In this document: piece by piece, positions 27,945 to 36,229 of the stretch
Layout: each line of letters begins with the position of its first letter
How positions within the stretch are numbered: the first letter of the stretch is position 1
Assembly: GCF_002198115.1 (NCBI RefSeq)
Contig: NZ_NGNR01000001.1
Span: 434,001-498,000 of the forward strand
Length of the DNA: 64,000 nucleotides
From: Robiginitalea sediminis
GTDB taxonomy: Bacteria; Bacteroidota; Bacteroidia; Flavobacteriales; Flavobacteriaceae
Reading direction: 5' to 3'
Made by a program: the position numbers and the translations under genes
The notes under the pieces: model-generated
Database searches by the model: none
Seen by the model: only the letters and a program-made list of their open reading frames with translations
Told to the model about the DNA's origin: nothing

Positions 27945-27974
27945 CAAAGATACCTTTTTTTTGCTAAACCCCAA
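27945..27974 (-). promoter_or_regulatory. Consensus promoter of yceD-rpmF
   Basis: Read on the minus strand, TTG (27974-27972), a 19-base spacer and a perfect TATCTTTG (27952-27945), 27 bases before the yceD ATG. It is the best constitutive Bacteroidota promoter in the window and fits a ribosomal gene. Confidence 0.8.
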
Positions 27975-27986
27975 TAATTCAGAAAA

Positions 27987-29063
27987 CTATTTCTCCCTAT
28001 TCTTACCCTTTCCCCCGCGCTTGAGTCGCTGCTTCTGCAGCGGGTTGCTCGAGAGCTCCTCGAACTCGCTGCGGTGGCTGAAGATCTCCAGGGCGGTAAA
28101 AACCGCTTCGGTAAAGGAAGAGGGGTCTGCTACTCCCTTGCCGGCAATGTCGTAGGCCGTTCCGTGGTCCGGGGAGGTGCGCACCCGGGAAAGCCCGGCT
28201 GTAAAATTCACGCCCTTCCCGAAGGCCAGGGTCTTAAAGGGGATGAGGCCCTGGTCGTGGTACCCCGCCAGGACAGCATCGAAATTCCGGTAGTTGTCCG
28301 AGGCAAAGAAGGTGTCTGCCGCATAAGGCCCGAATACCAGGTGGCCTTCGGCCGCGAGTTTGGCCAGGGCTGGCTTCAGGACCTCTTCGTCTTCCCGGCC
28401 TATGACGCCCTCGTCCCCGCTGTGCGGATTTATCCCAAGTACGGCGATACGAGGCTTGCGCACCCCAAAATCCCGCACAAGGGAGTCCTCCATGGCTTTG
28501 AGCTTGGATGCAATCCGCTTCTGGGTGATAAGCCCGGGGGCATCCTTCACGGGCACATGGTCGGTCAGAAGGCCTACCCTGAGGTCTTCGCAAACCATAA
28601 ACATCAGGCTCTCCCCGCCCAGTTCCTGAGCCAGGTAATCCGTATGCCCGGGAAAGGTGAAATCCTTGCTCTGTACATTTTTCTTGTTGATGGGGGCCGT
28701 TACCAGCACGTCGATATCGCCGTCTTTCAAAGACCGGACAGCGGCTTTAAGGGATTTAATGGCATAGGCGCCTCCCTGCTCGGTGGCCTTCCCTACTTCG
28801 ATAAGCGGGTGGTCCTTCCATATATTCACCACATTCACCTTCCCGGGGATGGCAGCCGAGGCCTCCTGGACCCCCTGGAACTTGAAGCTGATACCCAGCT
28901 GCTGCATGAAGTGGGAAAGGGTCTTGCCCGAAGCGAAGATCACCGGGGTGCAGAAGTCCAGCATCCGGCTGTCTTCGAAGGTTTTCAGGATAATTTCACA
29001 CCCAATCCCCCCCAGGTCTCCTATGGAAATGCCCAGTTTGGGCTTATGGTTTTCTTCCTGCAT
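27987..29063 (-). CDS. pdxA: 4-hydroxythreonine-4-phosphate dehydrogenase
   Basis: 358 residues. The metal and substrate motifs LVTAPINKKNVQS, FPGHTDYLAQELGG (metal-binding His) and AGYHDQGLIPFK are intact and in order. PdxA oxidises 4-phosphohydroxy-L-threonine with NAD on the DXP-dependent route to pyridoxal phosphate. It diverges from ribE over 57 bases. The C-terminal tail is basic (QKQRLKRGGKGKNREK). Confidence 0.95.
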   Translation of the reverse strand: MQEENHKPKLGISIGDLGGIGCEIILKTFEDSRMLDFCTPVIFASGKTLSHFMQQLGISFKFQGVQEASAAIPGKVNVVNIWKDHPLIEVGKATEQGGAYAIKSLKAAVRSLKDGDIDVLVTAPINKKNVQSKDFTFPGHTDYLAQELGGESLMFMVCEDLRVGLLTDHVPVKDAPGLITQKRIASKLKAMEDSLVRDFGVRKPRIAVLGINPHSGDEGVIGREDEEVLKPALAKLAAEGHLVFGPYAADTFFASDNYRNFDAVLAGYHDQGLIPFKTLAFGKGVNFTAGLSRVRTSPDHGTAYDIAGKGVADPSSFTEAVFTALEIFSHRSEFEELSSNPLQKQRLKRGGKGKNREK

Positions 29064-29120
29064 GAATACGTACCTTTGTAGGGCTTAATTCGGCATAAAA
29101 GTACTTAAATTCACTATACC

Positions 29121-29720
29121 ATGTTTACCGGCATAATCGAATCGATGGGAGAGGTGGTGCGCCTGGACCGGGAAGGCACCAACCTGCACATCCGGGTAAA
29201 ATCCGCCCTGGCAAACGAACTGAAAATAGACCAGAGCCTGGCACACAACGGGGTTTGTTTAACCGTGGTGGGCATCGAGGGGGACACCTACACCGTAACG
29301 GCTGTGGCCGAAACCCTCAAACGCTCCAATCTCGGAACACTCACCATGGGCAGCAAGGTAAACCTGGAACGGGCCATGGTCATGGGCGCTCGGCTCGATG
29401 GGCACCTGGTTCAGGGGCATGTGGACCAAACCGCGACCTGTGTGCAAATCGATGAAGAAAACGGCAGCTGGGCCTTCCATTTCGAATACGATGCTGCGGG
29501 AGGGAACCGCACCATCCCGAAAGGCTCCATTACCGTAGACGGGGTAAGCCTGACGGTGGTAGACTCCCAAACCGGGCGCTTTAGTGTGGCCATCATCCCA
29601 TACACCTACGAGCACACCCGCTTCGGGCACTACCAGGTTGGGGACCCGGTAAACCTGGAATTCGATATGATCGGGAAATACGTGGCTGCCCTGGTGGCGC
29701 CCCACCTACCTACACCTTGA
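29121..29720 (+). CDS. ribE: Riboflavin synthase subunit alpha
   Basis: 199 residues made of two lumazine-binding barrels. The MFTGIIESMG start (residues 1-10), the first barrel's ANGVCLTV-like segment (AHNGVCLTVVG) and the second barrel's SITVDGVSLTVVD are present. It dismutates two 6,7-dimethyl-8-ribityllumazines into riboflavin. A TACCTTTG box lies at 29071-29078. No FMN riboswitch fits in the 57-base gap. The last eleven bases overlap the convergent acyltransferase-like gene. Confidence 0.96.
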   Translation: MFTGIIESMGEVVRLDREGTNLHIRVKSALANELKIDQSLAHNGVCLTVVGIEGDTYTVTAVAETLKRSNLGTLTMGSKVNLERAMVMGARLDGHLVQGHVDQTATCVQIDEENGSWAFHFEYDAAGGNRTIPKGSITVDGVSLTVVDSQTGRFSVAIIPYTYEHTRFGHYQVGDPVNLEFDMIGKYVAALVAPHLPTP

Positions 29721-30798
29721 TAAAAATGCCTTTGCGGTACATCCACCAGCCTACCAGCAGGTAAAAGCCCATCACCGAGAGGGCGTATAGCAGGGAGGAA
29801 AGCTCCAGTGCCATAAAGTCATGGACATAAAGGGTGTTGAACAGCCACCCGTGGATGCTTTGGCCCTCCCCTACCTGGATCTGGTAAAACAGGCTGGTGA
29901 CAAAACTGGAGAGGAAATATACCGTGATGGCGTTGGACCCGGCGTACCGGAAAATGCTGCCAAAAGATATTCCTTTTACGTCGGTAATGTAGTAGATCAG
30001 GCCCAGGACAAGGTTGGCCCAACCGGCAGTTACCAGCACAAAACTGCTGGTCCAAAGCGCCTTGTTAATGGGGAATACAAAATCCCAAAGGGTGCCCAGC
30101 ACCAGGAGCCCAACCCCCATGAGCAGCATCTTGCGCAGCTTATCCTTGGTTTCCGACACCAGCAGCATCCCCGTGAATATGCCCAGGATGGAAGTGACGA
30201 TGGAAGGCAGGGTGCTCAATAGCCCTTCCGGGTCGTAATCGTCCTTGTACATATGGGTGCCGAAGACATTCAAATCTATGTAGTTGGCCCAGTTATTGGC
30301 TGCCCGCTCGAAGGTCGGGGCCTGCCCGTCCAGTGGGATAAAGCCCATCCAGACCCAGTACCCGAGCAGGAGGGTAATGGCAATGCCCAGCAGGGTTTTC
30401 CAGTTGGTGTGGAGATACAGCAGGGCAGCGATTCCGAAAACCACCCCGATGCGCTGCAGGACCCCGGGGAACCGGATTTCGCTGAATGGCTCAAAAAACG
30501 GCCACTTCACGGTAAAGGCTCCCAGGAAAATCCCCAGGCCGATGAGCTTGAGCACGCGGACCCCGATTTTCTTGTACGTGGAGGCATCGGGCTGTTTGTT
30601 TCGATAGGCAAAAACAATGGATGTCCCTACGATAAACAGGAAAAAAGGGAACACTAGGTCCGTGGGGGTGTATCCGTGCCATTCCGCATGGAGGAAGGGC
30701 GCGTATACAGCCCGCCAGGTGCCGGGGGTGTTCACCAGAATCATCAGGGCAATGGTAAGACCCCGGAAGATGTCGACGGATAGGATGCGTTGTTTCAT
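29710..30798 (-). CDS. Acyltransferase-like membrane protein (DUF5009 / NagX type)
   Basis: 362 residues with about ten hydrophobic segments. The start RILSVDIFRGLTIALMILVNTPG (from residue 4) is the signature of the heparan-alpha-glucosaminide N-acetyltransferase-like family, with a YTPTDLVFPFFLFIVGTSI segment following. In other bacteria the family (NagX) sits in N-acetylglucosamine-use loci and is thought to act on amino sugars. The SSS transporter four bases upstream supports a shared sugar-related substrate, by inference. Confidence 0.85.
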   Translation of the reverse strand: MKQRILSVDIFRGLTIALMILVNTPGTWRAVYAPFLHAEWHGYTPTDLVFPFFLFIVGTSIVFAYRNKQPDASTYKKIGVRVLKLIGLGIFLGAFTVKWPFFEPFSEIRFPGVLQRIGVVFGIAALLYLHTNWKTLLGIAITLLLGYWVWMGFIPLDGQAPTFERAANNWANYIDLNVFGTHMYKDDYDPEGLLSTLPSIVTSILGIFTGMLLVSETKDKLRKMLLMGVGLLVLGTLWDFVFPINKALWTSSFVLVTAGWANLVLGLIYYITDVKGISFGSIFRYAGSNAITVYFLSSFVTSLFYQIQVGEGQSIHGWLFNTLYVHDFMALELSSLLYALSVMGFYLLVGWWMYRKGIFIKV

Positions 30799-30802
30799 AT
30801 GG

Positions 30803-32635
30803 TTATAGTATGTCTCCTTTGATTTCGTTCCAAACCCTTTTCAGCAGGATACCCGCAATAACAACGGCTACGGTAAGCCCCGTGGCCAGGCCATAGTTGC
30901 CGTAGATCCAGTTGCCGGTGGCAAACATGGCGCCGTAGACCAGCACACAGCCGATGAGCATGGCCAGGACCCCGTAGGGCACCGTCCATTTGGCGTCGGG
31001 CTCATCGAGTTCCACCTGGTCCTCCCGGGCTTCCTCCACAATCTTGCGCCAACCCGGGCCGCCGGGGCGGGTTTTCTTGTAAAACCGCCTGAGGGTTCCA
31101 GTGGTTTCCGGGGGCGTCACAAACGTAACGACCACCCAGACCACGGTGGTTATCAGGACCACCATGGGAAAGCGGCTCCAGCCGGGCAACACCCCTTCTA
31201 TGGCCTGCCCTGCCGTATCTGTACCCCCAAACAATTGGGTCCCGACATCGGTCAGGTTAAAGAGCAGGGAGACAATCCCGGAAACGAACATGGCGGAAAT
31301 CTCGCTCCAGGCATTGATCCGCCACCAGAACCAGCGAAGGATAAAGATAAGGCCCGTCCCCGCCCCGAACATGAGAATTATATCGAAGAGTTGCAGGGCG
31401 TTTTGCAGCACCAGGGCCAGCAAGGCGCTGAAGATCATCAGGACTACGGTTGTTATCCGCCCTACGGCAACGAGCTCCTTTTCGGAAGCCTCCTTCCGGA
31501 TCTGCTGCTTGTAAAAGTCGTTTACCACATAGGAAGACCCCCAGTTCAGATGAGTGGATATGGTAGACATATAGGCCGCACCCAGGGATGCGAGCACAAT
31601 ACCCAGCAAGCCGCTGGGCAGTTTGGTTAGCATGGCGGAATAGGCCAGGTCGTTCCCAAGCTTGCTGGCTTCCACGTTGGGGAACGCCTCGTGGATGCTG
31701 GCCACGTCCGGGTAGATGACCAGGGAGGCCAGGGCCACCAGGATCCAGGGCCAGGGTCTCAGGGCGTAGTGCATGATATTGAAGAAGAAGGTCGCCCCTA
31801 TGGCATGGCTTTCATTTTTGGCCGCCAGCATCCGCTGGGCAATATACCCCCCGCCCCCGGGTTCCCCCCCCGGGTACCAGGCACTCCACCATTGGACAGC
31901 CAGGGGAATAATCAGCAACCCTATCAGCGCTTCGGTATCGCTAAAGTCCGGTAATATGGAGAGTTTTCCCTTTACATTGGCATGGCTGATTAGCTCGCGG
32001 ACCCCCCCTACCTCCGGGAGGTTTACCAGATATATGGCCGCCCCCACCGCGCCGGCAATGGCTACGAAAAACAGGACGAAGTCCGTATAGACTACCCCGC
32101 GAAACCCGCCCACGGCGCTGAATATCACGGTGATCACCCCACCGATAAGAACGGTTTCCACCGGTGAGAGCCCCAACATGACCTGCCCGATTTTGATGGC
32201 CGCCAGGGTTACGGCAGACATGGCCATAATGTTAAAGACGATTCCGAGGTATACAGACCTGAACCCGCGCAGGAAATGGGCGGGCTTCCCCCCGTACCGC
32301 AGGTCGTAAAATTCCATATCGGTGGCCACGTCGGAGCGCCTCCAGAGTTTGGCATAGACAAATACCGTGAGCAGGCCGGTAAGCAGAAAGGCCCACCAGA
32401 CCCAGTTCCCGGCTACCCCGTTGCTGCGGACGATATCGGTGACCAGGTTTGGGGTGTCTGTGGAAAAGGTAGTAGCCACCATGGAAAACCCCAACAGCCA
32501 CCACGGCATGCTCCGGCCCGAGAGGAAGTACTCGGTGGTATTCTTGCCGGATTGGCGGGAGACCATGATCCCGATGAGTAATACAATGCTGAAAAACCCT
32601 ATAATCAGGGCGTAGTCGAGGGTACTGAGTTCCAT
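30803..32635 (-). CDS. Sodium:solute symporter (SSS family)
   Basis: 610 residues with about fourteen hydrophobic segments. The family start (LDYALIIGFFSIVLLIG, residues 6-22) and the FLSGRSMPWWLLGFSMVATTFS stretch, which holds the sodium-site helix, are clear. The long C-terminal tail has a cytoplasmic segment (about 520-560). It imports a sugar, amino acid or organic acid with sodium. Coupling to the NagX-like gene suggests a sugar, but that is not shown by the sequence. Confidence 0.92.
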   Translation of the reverse strand: MELSTLDYALIIGFFSIVLLIGIMVSRQSGKNTTEYFLSGRSMPWWLLGFSMVATTFSTDTPNLVTDIVRSNGVAGNWVWWAFLLTGLLTVFVYAKLWRRSDVATDMEFYDLRYGGKPAHFLRGFRSVYLGIVFNIMAMSAVTLAAIKIGQVMLGLSPVETVLIGGVITVIFSAVGGFRGVVYTDFVLFFVAIAGAVGAAIYLVNLPEVGGVRELISHANVKGKLSILPDFSDTEALIGLLIIPLAVQWWSAWYPGGEPGGGGYIAQRMLAAKNESHAIGATFFFNIMHYALRPWPWILVALASLVIYPDVASIHEAFPNVEASKLGNDLAYSAMLTKLPSGLLGIVLASLGAAYMSTISTHLNWGSSYVVNDFYKQQIRKEASEKELVAVGRITTVVLMIFSALLALVLQNALQLFDIILMFGAGTGLIFILRWFWWRINAWSEISAMFVSGIVSLLFNLTDVGTQLFGGTDTAGQAIEGVLPGWSRFPMVVLITTVVWVVVTFVTPPETTGTLRRFYKKTRPGGPGWRKIVEEAREDQVELDEPDAKWTVPYGVLAMLIGCVLVYGAMFATGNWIYGNYGLATGLTVAVVIAGILLKRVWNEIKGDIL

Positions 32636-32692
32636 GGTTTGGTTGGCTTAGGCACTAAAGATAATTTATTTTAAGATACCTTTGGAACGCCT

Positions 32693-33451
32693 ATGCCCGC
32701 TGCCCTTTCCTTTGCCGAACTCTCCCTGACCGCCTGGTTGCTCGCGCTGGGGGCGGCTTTTATTCAAGGGCTATCCAAGTCCGGGATCAAAGGTACTGCC
32801 GTCCTCTCCGTAACCCTTATGGCCCTTGCCCTCGGGGCCCGTCAATCTACGGGGTTGCTGGTCCCCCTTCTGGTTTTCGGGGACATCTTCGCCGTAGTGT
32901 ATTACCACCGCCACGCCCAGTGGAGGTATATCTGGAAGTTCCTGCCCTGGATGATCCTGGGGATCCTCATCGGGGTCTGGACGGGCAAGGACCTGCCCGA
33001 ATCCGTTTTCAAGTGGGCTATGGCGGGGATTATCCTTATCAGCGTGGCCATGATGGCCTGGTGGGACCTGCGCAAAAGCCAGCGGGTACCGGGGCACTGG
33101 GCCTTCGCCGGGTTTGTGGGGACACTTGCGGGGTTTACCACCATGGTGGGCAATCTCGCGGGCGCCTTCTCCAATATTTATTTCCTGGCCATGCGACTGC
33201 CCAAAAACGCCTTTATCGGGACCGCGGCATGGCTTTTCCTGATCATCAACGTCTTTAAGCTCCCGTTCCATATTTTCGTTTGGGAAACCATCGATTTGGA
33301 GGTGCTCCACATCAACCTCTACCTCCTTCCGGCACTGCTGCTGGGGTTGCTCACAGGCATCTGGCTGGTGCGCTGCATCCGCGAACAGTTCTTCAGGCGC
33401 CTTATCCTGGTGCTTACGGCACTGGGAGCGGTCCTTATGTTGCTGCGCTAG
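32693..33451 (+). CDS. TSUP family sulfite/sulfur-compound exporter (TauE/SafE)
   Basis: 252 residues with about seven hydrophobic segments in two halves, the TauE/SafE pattern. The N-terminal segment has GAAFIQGLSKSGIKGTAVLSV (residues 20-40), close to the conserved GxxxGxxxG loop. The second half carries GTLAGFTTMVGNLAGA. The family exports sulfite or thiosulfate, or imports sulfonates and taurine. Beside the oxidation genes, sulfite efflux is a reasonable reading. A TACCTTTG box at 32677-32684 lies only 9 bases before the ATG. The 3' end overlaps the convergent gene by four bases. Confidence 0.85.
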   Translation: MPAALSFAELSLTAWLLALGAAFIQGLSKSGIKGTAVLSVTLMALALGARQSTGLLVPLLVFGDIFAVVYYHRHAQWRYIWKFLPWMILGILIGVWTGKDLPESVFKWAMAGIILISVAMMAWWDLRKSQRVPGHWAFAGFVGTLAGFTTMVGNLAGAFSNIYFLAMRLPKNAFIGTAAWLFLIINVFKLPFHIFVWETIDLEVLHINLYLLPALLLGLLTGIWLVRCIREQFFRRLILVLTALGAVLMLLR

Positions 33452-34305
33452 GGCAGCAGTACCAGGGTAGCCAGTACCGGAAAATGGTCCGAAGGATAGC
33501 CTTTTTCCCGGGTTTCGCTCAGGGTGGCGAACCGGGAAACGCTGAGCCGGTCCCCACTGATAAAGATATAGTCGATCCTCCGGGTGGCCGGGGAAGTACA
33601 GTCGAACCCGTTAAAGGTCCCCGCCGGCCCATAAGCCGCTGCCCCTGCAGCCATAAAGGCGTCTGTCATAGACCCGGACAGGATTTGGATGGGCTCCGTC
33701 TCCGGCTCTAGGTTCAGGTCTCCGGTAAGGATGACCGGGAACCCCTCCCTATTTATCTCTTTGATTTTTGATCGGATCAGCTGTACGCTTTCCCGCCGGG
33801 CCTCCTGGCCGATATGGTCAAAATGGGTGTTGAACATAAGGAAACGACGCCCGGACGCCCGGTGCCGGAAGAAGCCGTAGGTGCAGATGCGGTTCAGAGC
33901 TGCATCCCACCCGCGGGAAGGGATCTCCGGGGTTTGTGAAAGCCAGAACGTCCCCTCCGAGAGTAGTTCCAGCCGATCGGTCCTGTAAAAAATTGCCGAG
34001 TATTCCCCCTCGTTCTCGCCGGCATCACGACCCTTGCCAAAGTAGGCATACTGCGGTAGCCCGCTGGCGATATCCGCCAGCTGGTGGGCCAGCCCCTCCT
34101 GGGTCCCTACCAAGTCCGGGGCATGATAGGCGATCTGGGAAACCAGGTGGGCCTTTCGGTTCCCCCAGGCATTTTCCCCGTCTGCGGGGTTGTCGAACCG
34201 GATGTTGTAAGACATCACCTGCAGCTCCTGGGATACGGCTATAAATGGCAGCACCAGTAATACCAGGGCAGCGGTCCTGTAACGCCATATGTTCTTCATG
34301 GTCAT
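33448..34305 (-). CDS. Endonuclease/exonuclease/phosphatase family protein, exported
   Basis: 285 residues from the start at 34305. That start overlaps the previous stop as ATGA and is followed by a signal peptide (RTAALVLLVLPFIAVSQ). The motifs are SYNIRFDNPAD, GTQEG, TGDLNLEPET, RRIDYIF and SDHFPVL, the full Mg2+-phosphodiesterase set of the DNase I-like fold. The substrate could be nucleic acid, a phospholipid or an inositol phosphate. The gene continues the run started by the upstream esterase. Confidence 0.87.
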   Translation of the reverse strand: MTMKNIWRYRTAALVLLVLPFIAVSQELQVMSYNIRFDNPADGENAWGNRKAHLVSQIAYHAPDLVGTQEGLAHQLADIASGLPQYAYFGKGRDAGENEGEYSAIFYRTDRLELLSEGTFWLSQTPEIPSRGWDAALNRICTYGFFRHRASGRRFLMFNTHFDHIGQEARRESVQLIRSKIKEINREGFPVILTGDLNLEPETEPIQILSGSMTDAFMAAGAAAYGPAGTFNGFDCTSPATRRIDYIFISGDRLSVSRFATLSETREKGYPSDHFPVLATLVLLP

Positions 34306-35099
34306 TTCGCGTCTTGTTTCCGATGTGAAAAAAGCCAGGGCAAAAGCTCCGGCTCGGCCAGGGCATAGTCCCAACTGTTGTGGTTGACCTGGTGGTAGAG
34401 GGTGAACCCTGGGCGGGCGCCGGCCTCAAAAAGGGCATTTACCATCTCCAGGGAATGGTCCGGGGCCACCACCTGGTCCACAGCCCCGTGGAAGACCCAG
34501 AGGGGGACCTTCCGGGCATAGCCGGAAACAGTCTCGGGAACCCCGGCCCCGCAAATAGGTATGGCGGCGGCAAACAAATCCGGCTTGCGGTGAAGCAGTT
34601 CGAAGGTGCCCATCCCCCCCATGGACAACCCCATCACGTAGATCCGCTGAGGGTCCACATAGGGAGACTCCCCGTAGGACTCCAGCAGGTTAATGACCAG
34701 GTCCAGGGACCGGGTCGGGCCCTTATCATATTGGAAGTCGAGACCTATAGGGTAGGAAGACCGGTCTATGGCCACCTGCGCCCAATAGTCGCCTTCCGCA
34801 CATTGGGGGAAAAGCACGATGGCCGGATAGGCCCGGCGCCAAAGCGGCTGCATAAACAGCCCGCTGCCATACACCAGCTGGCGCTCGTTGTCTGAGCCGC
34901 GTTCCCCTCCTCCGTGGAGGAAGAGGACCAGGGGGTACTTTTGGGCAGGGTCAAAGCCTTCAGGCAACAATTTCCGGTACCTCAGGGTATCTGTGCCCAC
35001 TACGTGGGTTTCCCTGCTGTAGGGGGAGGCGGGCTGGGCCATGGCCATGGCCATTCCCCCCAGCACCATGGTAAAACAAAGCCAGGCATTCCGTTTCAT
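34302..35099 (-). CDS. Secreted alpha/beta-hydrolase (esterase / peptidase-like)
   Basis: 265 residues from the ATG at 35099; the upstream TTG at 35105 is a poorer start. The signal peptide is MKRNAWLCFTMVLGGMAMA. The hydrolase motifs are FLHGGGERG (oxyanion), GLSMGG (nucleophile Ser), HGAVDQVV (Asp) and NHNSWDYA (His). It resembles the phospholipase/carboxylesterase and prolyl-oligopeptidase-like esterases of Bacteroidota. It is coupled by ATGA to the endonuclease-like gene. A hairpin (CTGGC/GCCAG) at about 35129-35153 lies between it and the PmpB-like gene. Confidence 0.85.
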   Translation of the reverse strand: MKRNAWLCFTMVLGGMAMAMAQPASPYSRETHVVGTDTLRYRKLLPEGFDPAQKYPLVLFLHGGGERGSDNERQLVYGSGLFMQPLWRRAYPAIVLFPQCAEGDYWAQVAIDRSSYPIGLDFQYDKGPTRSLDLVINLLESYGESPYVDPQRIYVMGLSMGGMGTFELLHRKPDLFAAAIPICGAGVPETVSGYARKVPLWVFHGAVDQVVAPDHSLEMVNALFEAGARPGFTLYHQVNHNSWDYALAEPELLPWLFSHRKQDAK

Positions 35100-35177
35100 G
35101 TACAAAGGGTTAGGGTTAACCCCTACAAGATAGGGAATGCCTGGCTCGCTGCCAGACGGTAAAGCCCATTTTTCGCC

Positions 35178-35591
35178 TTAGTGCGGCAGTTTATCCCGGA
35201 GCAGGCCGTAGACAAAGGTGCCCAGGATGGCGGCAACAATCACCACCAGGATGGAAACATATCCCGCCCCCACCAGGGTAAACATCGGGCCGGGACAGGC
35301 CCCAGCCAGACCCCATCCCAGCCCAAAGAGCAGGCCGCCAATGGCATACCTGGGAATACTTTTATCCTTGGGTTCAAAGACAATGGGTTCTCCGTAAAAG
35401 GATTTGATCTTAAACCGTTTGATGGCCGCCACAATAATCACCCCAAGCCCTACTGCGGTCCCGATGATGCCATACATGTGGAAGGCGTCAAATTTGAACA
35501 TTTCGTAAATCCGGAACCAGGAAGCGGCTTCCGATTTGAACATGGTGATCCCGAAAAGGATCCCTATCAGCAAATAACTAAGACTGCGCAT
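35178..35591 (-). CDS. YeeE/YedE family sulfur-compound transporter half (DUF6691, PmpB-like)
   Basis: 137 residues with four hydrophobic segments. The key segment is GLAGACPGPMF with Cys99, one of the cysteines that lines the thiosulfate path in YeeE/TsuA. The start at 35591 overlaps the previous stop by one base (TAATG); the longer frame to 35675 is inside the neighbour. Two short proteins here replace the single two-domain YeeE. By homology they take up thiosulfate or persulfide-like sulfur for the oxidation genes. Confidence 0.88.
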   Translation of the reverse strand: MRSLSYLLIGILFGITMFKSEAASWFRIYEMFKFDAFHMYGIIGTAVGLGVIIVAAIKRFKIKSFYGEPIVFEPKDKSIPRYAIGGLLFGLGWGLAGACPGPMFTLVGAGYVSILVVIVAAILGTFVYGLLRDKLPH

Positions 35592-36151
35592 TAGGAGAAG
35601 ATTAGGGGGAATAACAAATAAATCATGATCATACCGCCGGCAAAAAACCCGATAACGGCAACCAGGGACGGCCATTGCAGGTTACTGAGGCCGGAGATGG
35701 CGTGTCCGGACGTGCATCCCCCGGCATAGCGGGCTCCGAAGCCCACCAAAAAGCCCCCAAGGGCAATCAGGCCAATACTTTTCCAGTTGGTCAGGCTCTC
35801 GGTTGCGTACAATTCCGTGGGCAGGTATGCCGCCCCGGCACTTTCAAACCCCAGGCCCTGCAGTTCCTGCACGGTGTTTGGGTTTATATGTACCGCTGCG
35901 TCTGCAGTAAGGAAGGTTGAAGCGAGAAACCCCCCGATGATGGCGCCGGCCACCACAATGAGGTTCCATTTCTGGCTCTTCCAGTCGAACTTAAAGAATT
36001 CCGATTGCTTGTCTGCCCCGCAGATGGTGCAAAGGGTCCTGAGGTTGGAAGACATTCCGAAGTTCTTGCCTACCAGCAACAACAGCAGCATGACAAAGGC
36101 AATGGCCGCGCCGGAAACATACCACGGCCAGGGTTCATAAATCCATTCCAT
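35591..36151 (-). CDS. YeeE/YedE family sulfur-compound transporter half (PmpA-like)
   Basis: 186 residues. The transporter Cys146 lies in GARYAGGCTSGHAISG, the GGCTSGH motif of YeeE/YedE. The N-terminal part adds a CTIC pair (Cys41, Cys44) not needed for the transporter fold, which might bind a metal. It pairs with the next gene to form one transporter. It follows sqr by 78 bases, with a large palindrome between, and probably shares its operator. Confidence 0.88.
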   Translation of the reverse strand: MEWIYEPWPWYVSGAAIAFVMLLLLLVGKNFGMSSNLRTLCTICGADKQSEFFKFDWKSQKWNLIVVAGAIIGGFLASTFLTADAAVHINPNTVQELQGLGFESAGAAYLPTELYATESLTNWKSIGLIALGGFLVGFGARYAGGCTSGHAISGLSNLQWPSLVAVIGFFAGGMIMIYLLFPLIFS

Positions 36152-36182
36152 TTCGATGGGATTAAATTGGGTTGATTATAAA

Positions 36183-36204
36183 GGCGGGGGGAGCTCCCCC
36201 CGCC
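36183..36204. repeat. 22-bp perfect palindrome between sqr and the YeeE pair
   Basis: The 22 bases read identically on both strands (each arm is GGCGGGGGGAG). In the sqr-pmpAB transcript this would form an 11-bp GC hairpin followed by TTTATAAT, with no long T-run. It may be an attenuator or an mRNA-stability element that lowers expression of the downstream transporter relative to sqr. Confidence 0.7.
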
Positions 36205-36229
36205 CGGTTGGTTTTATCCGTGCCCTTGC

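Noticed and set aside
29064-29120. FMN riboswitch upstream of ribE
   Set aside because: The gap is only 57 bases, too short for an RFN element, and none of its conserved segments is visible.
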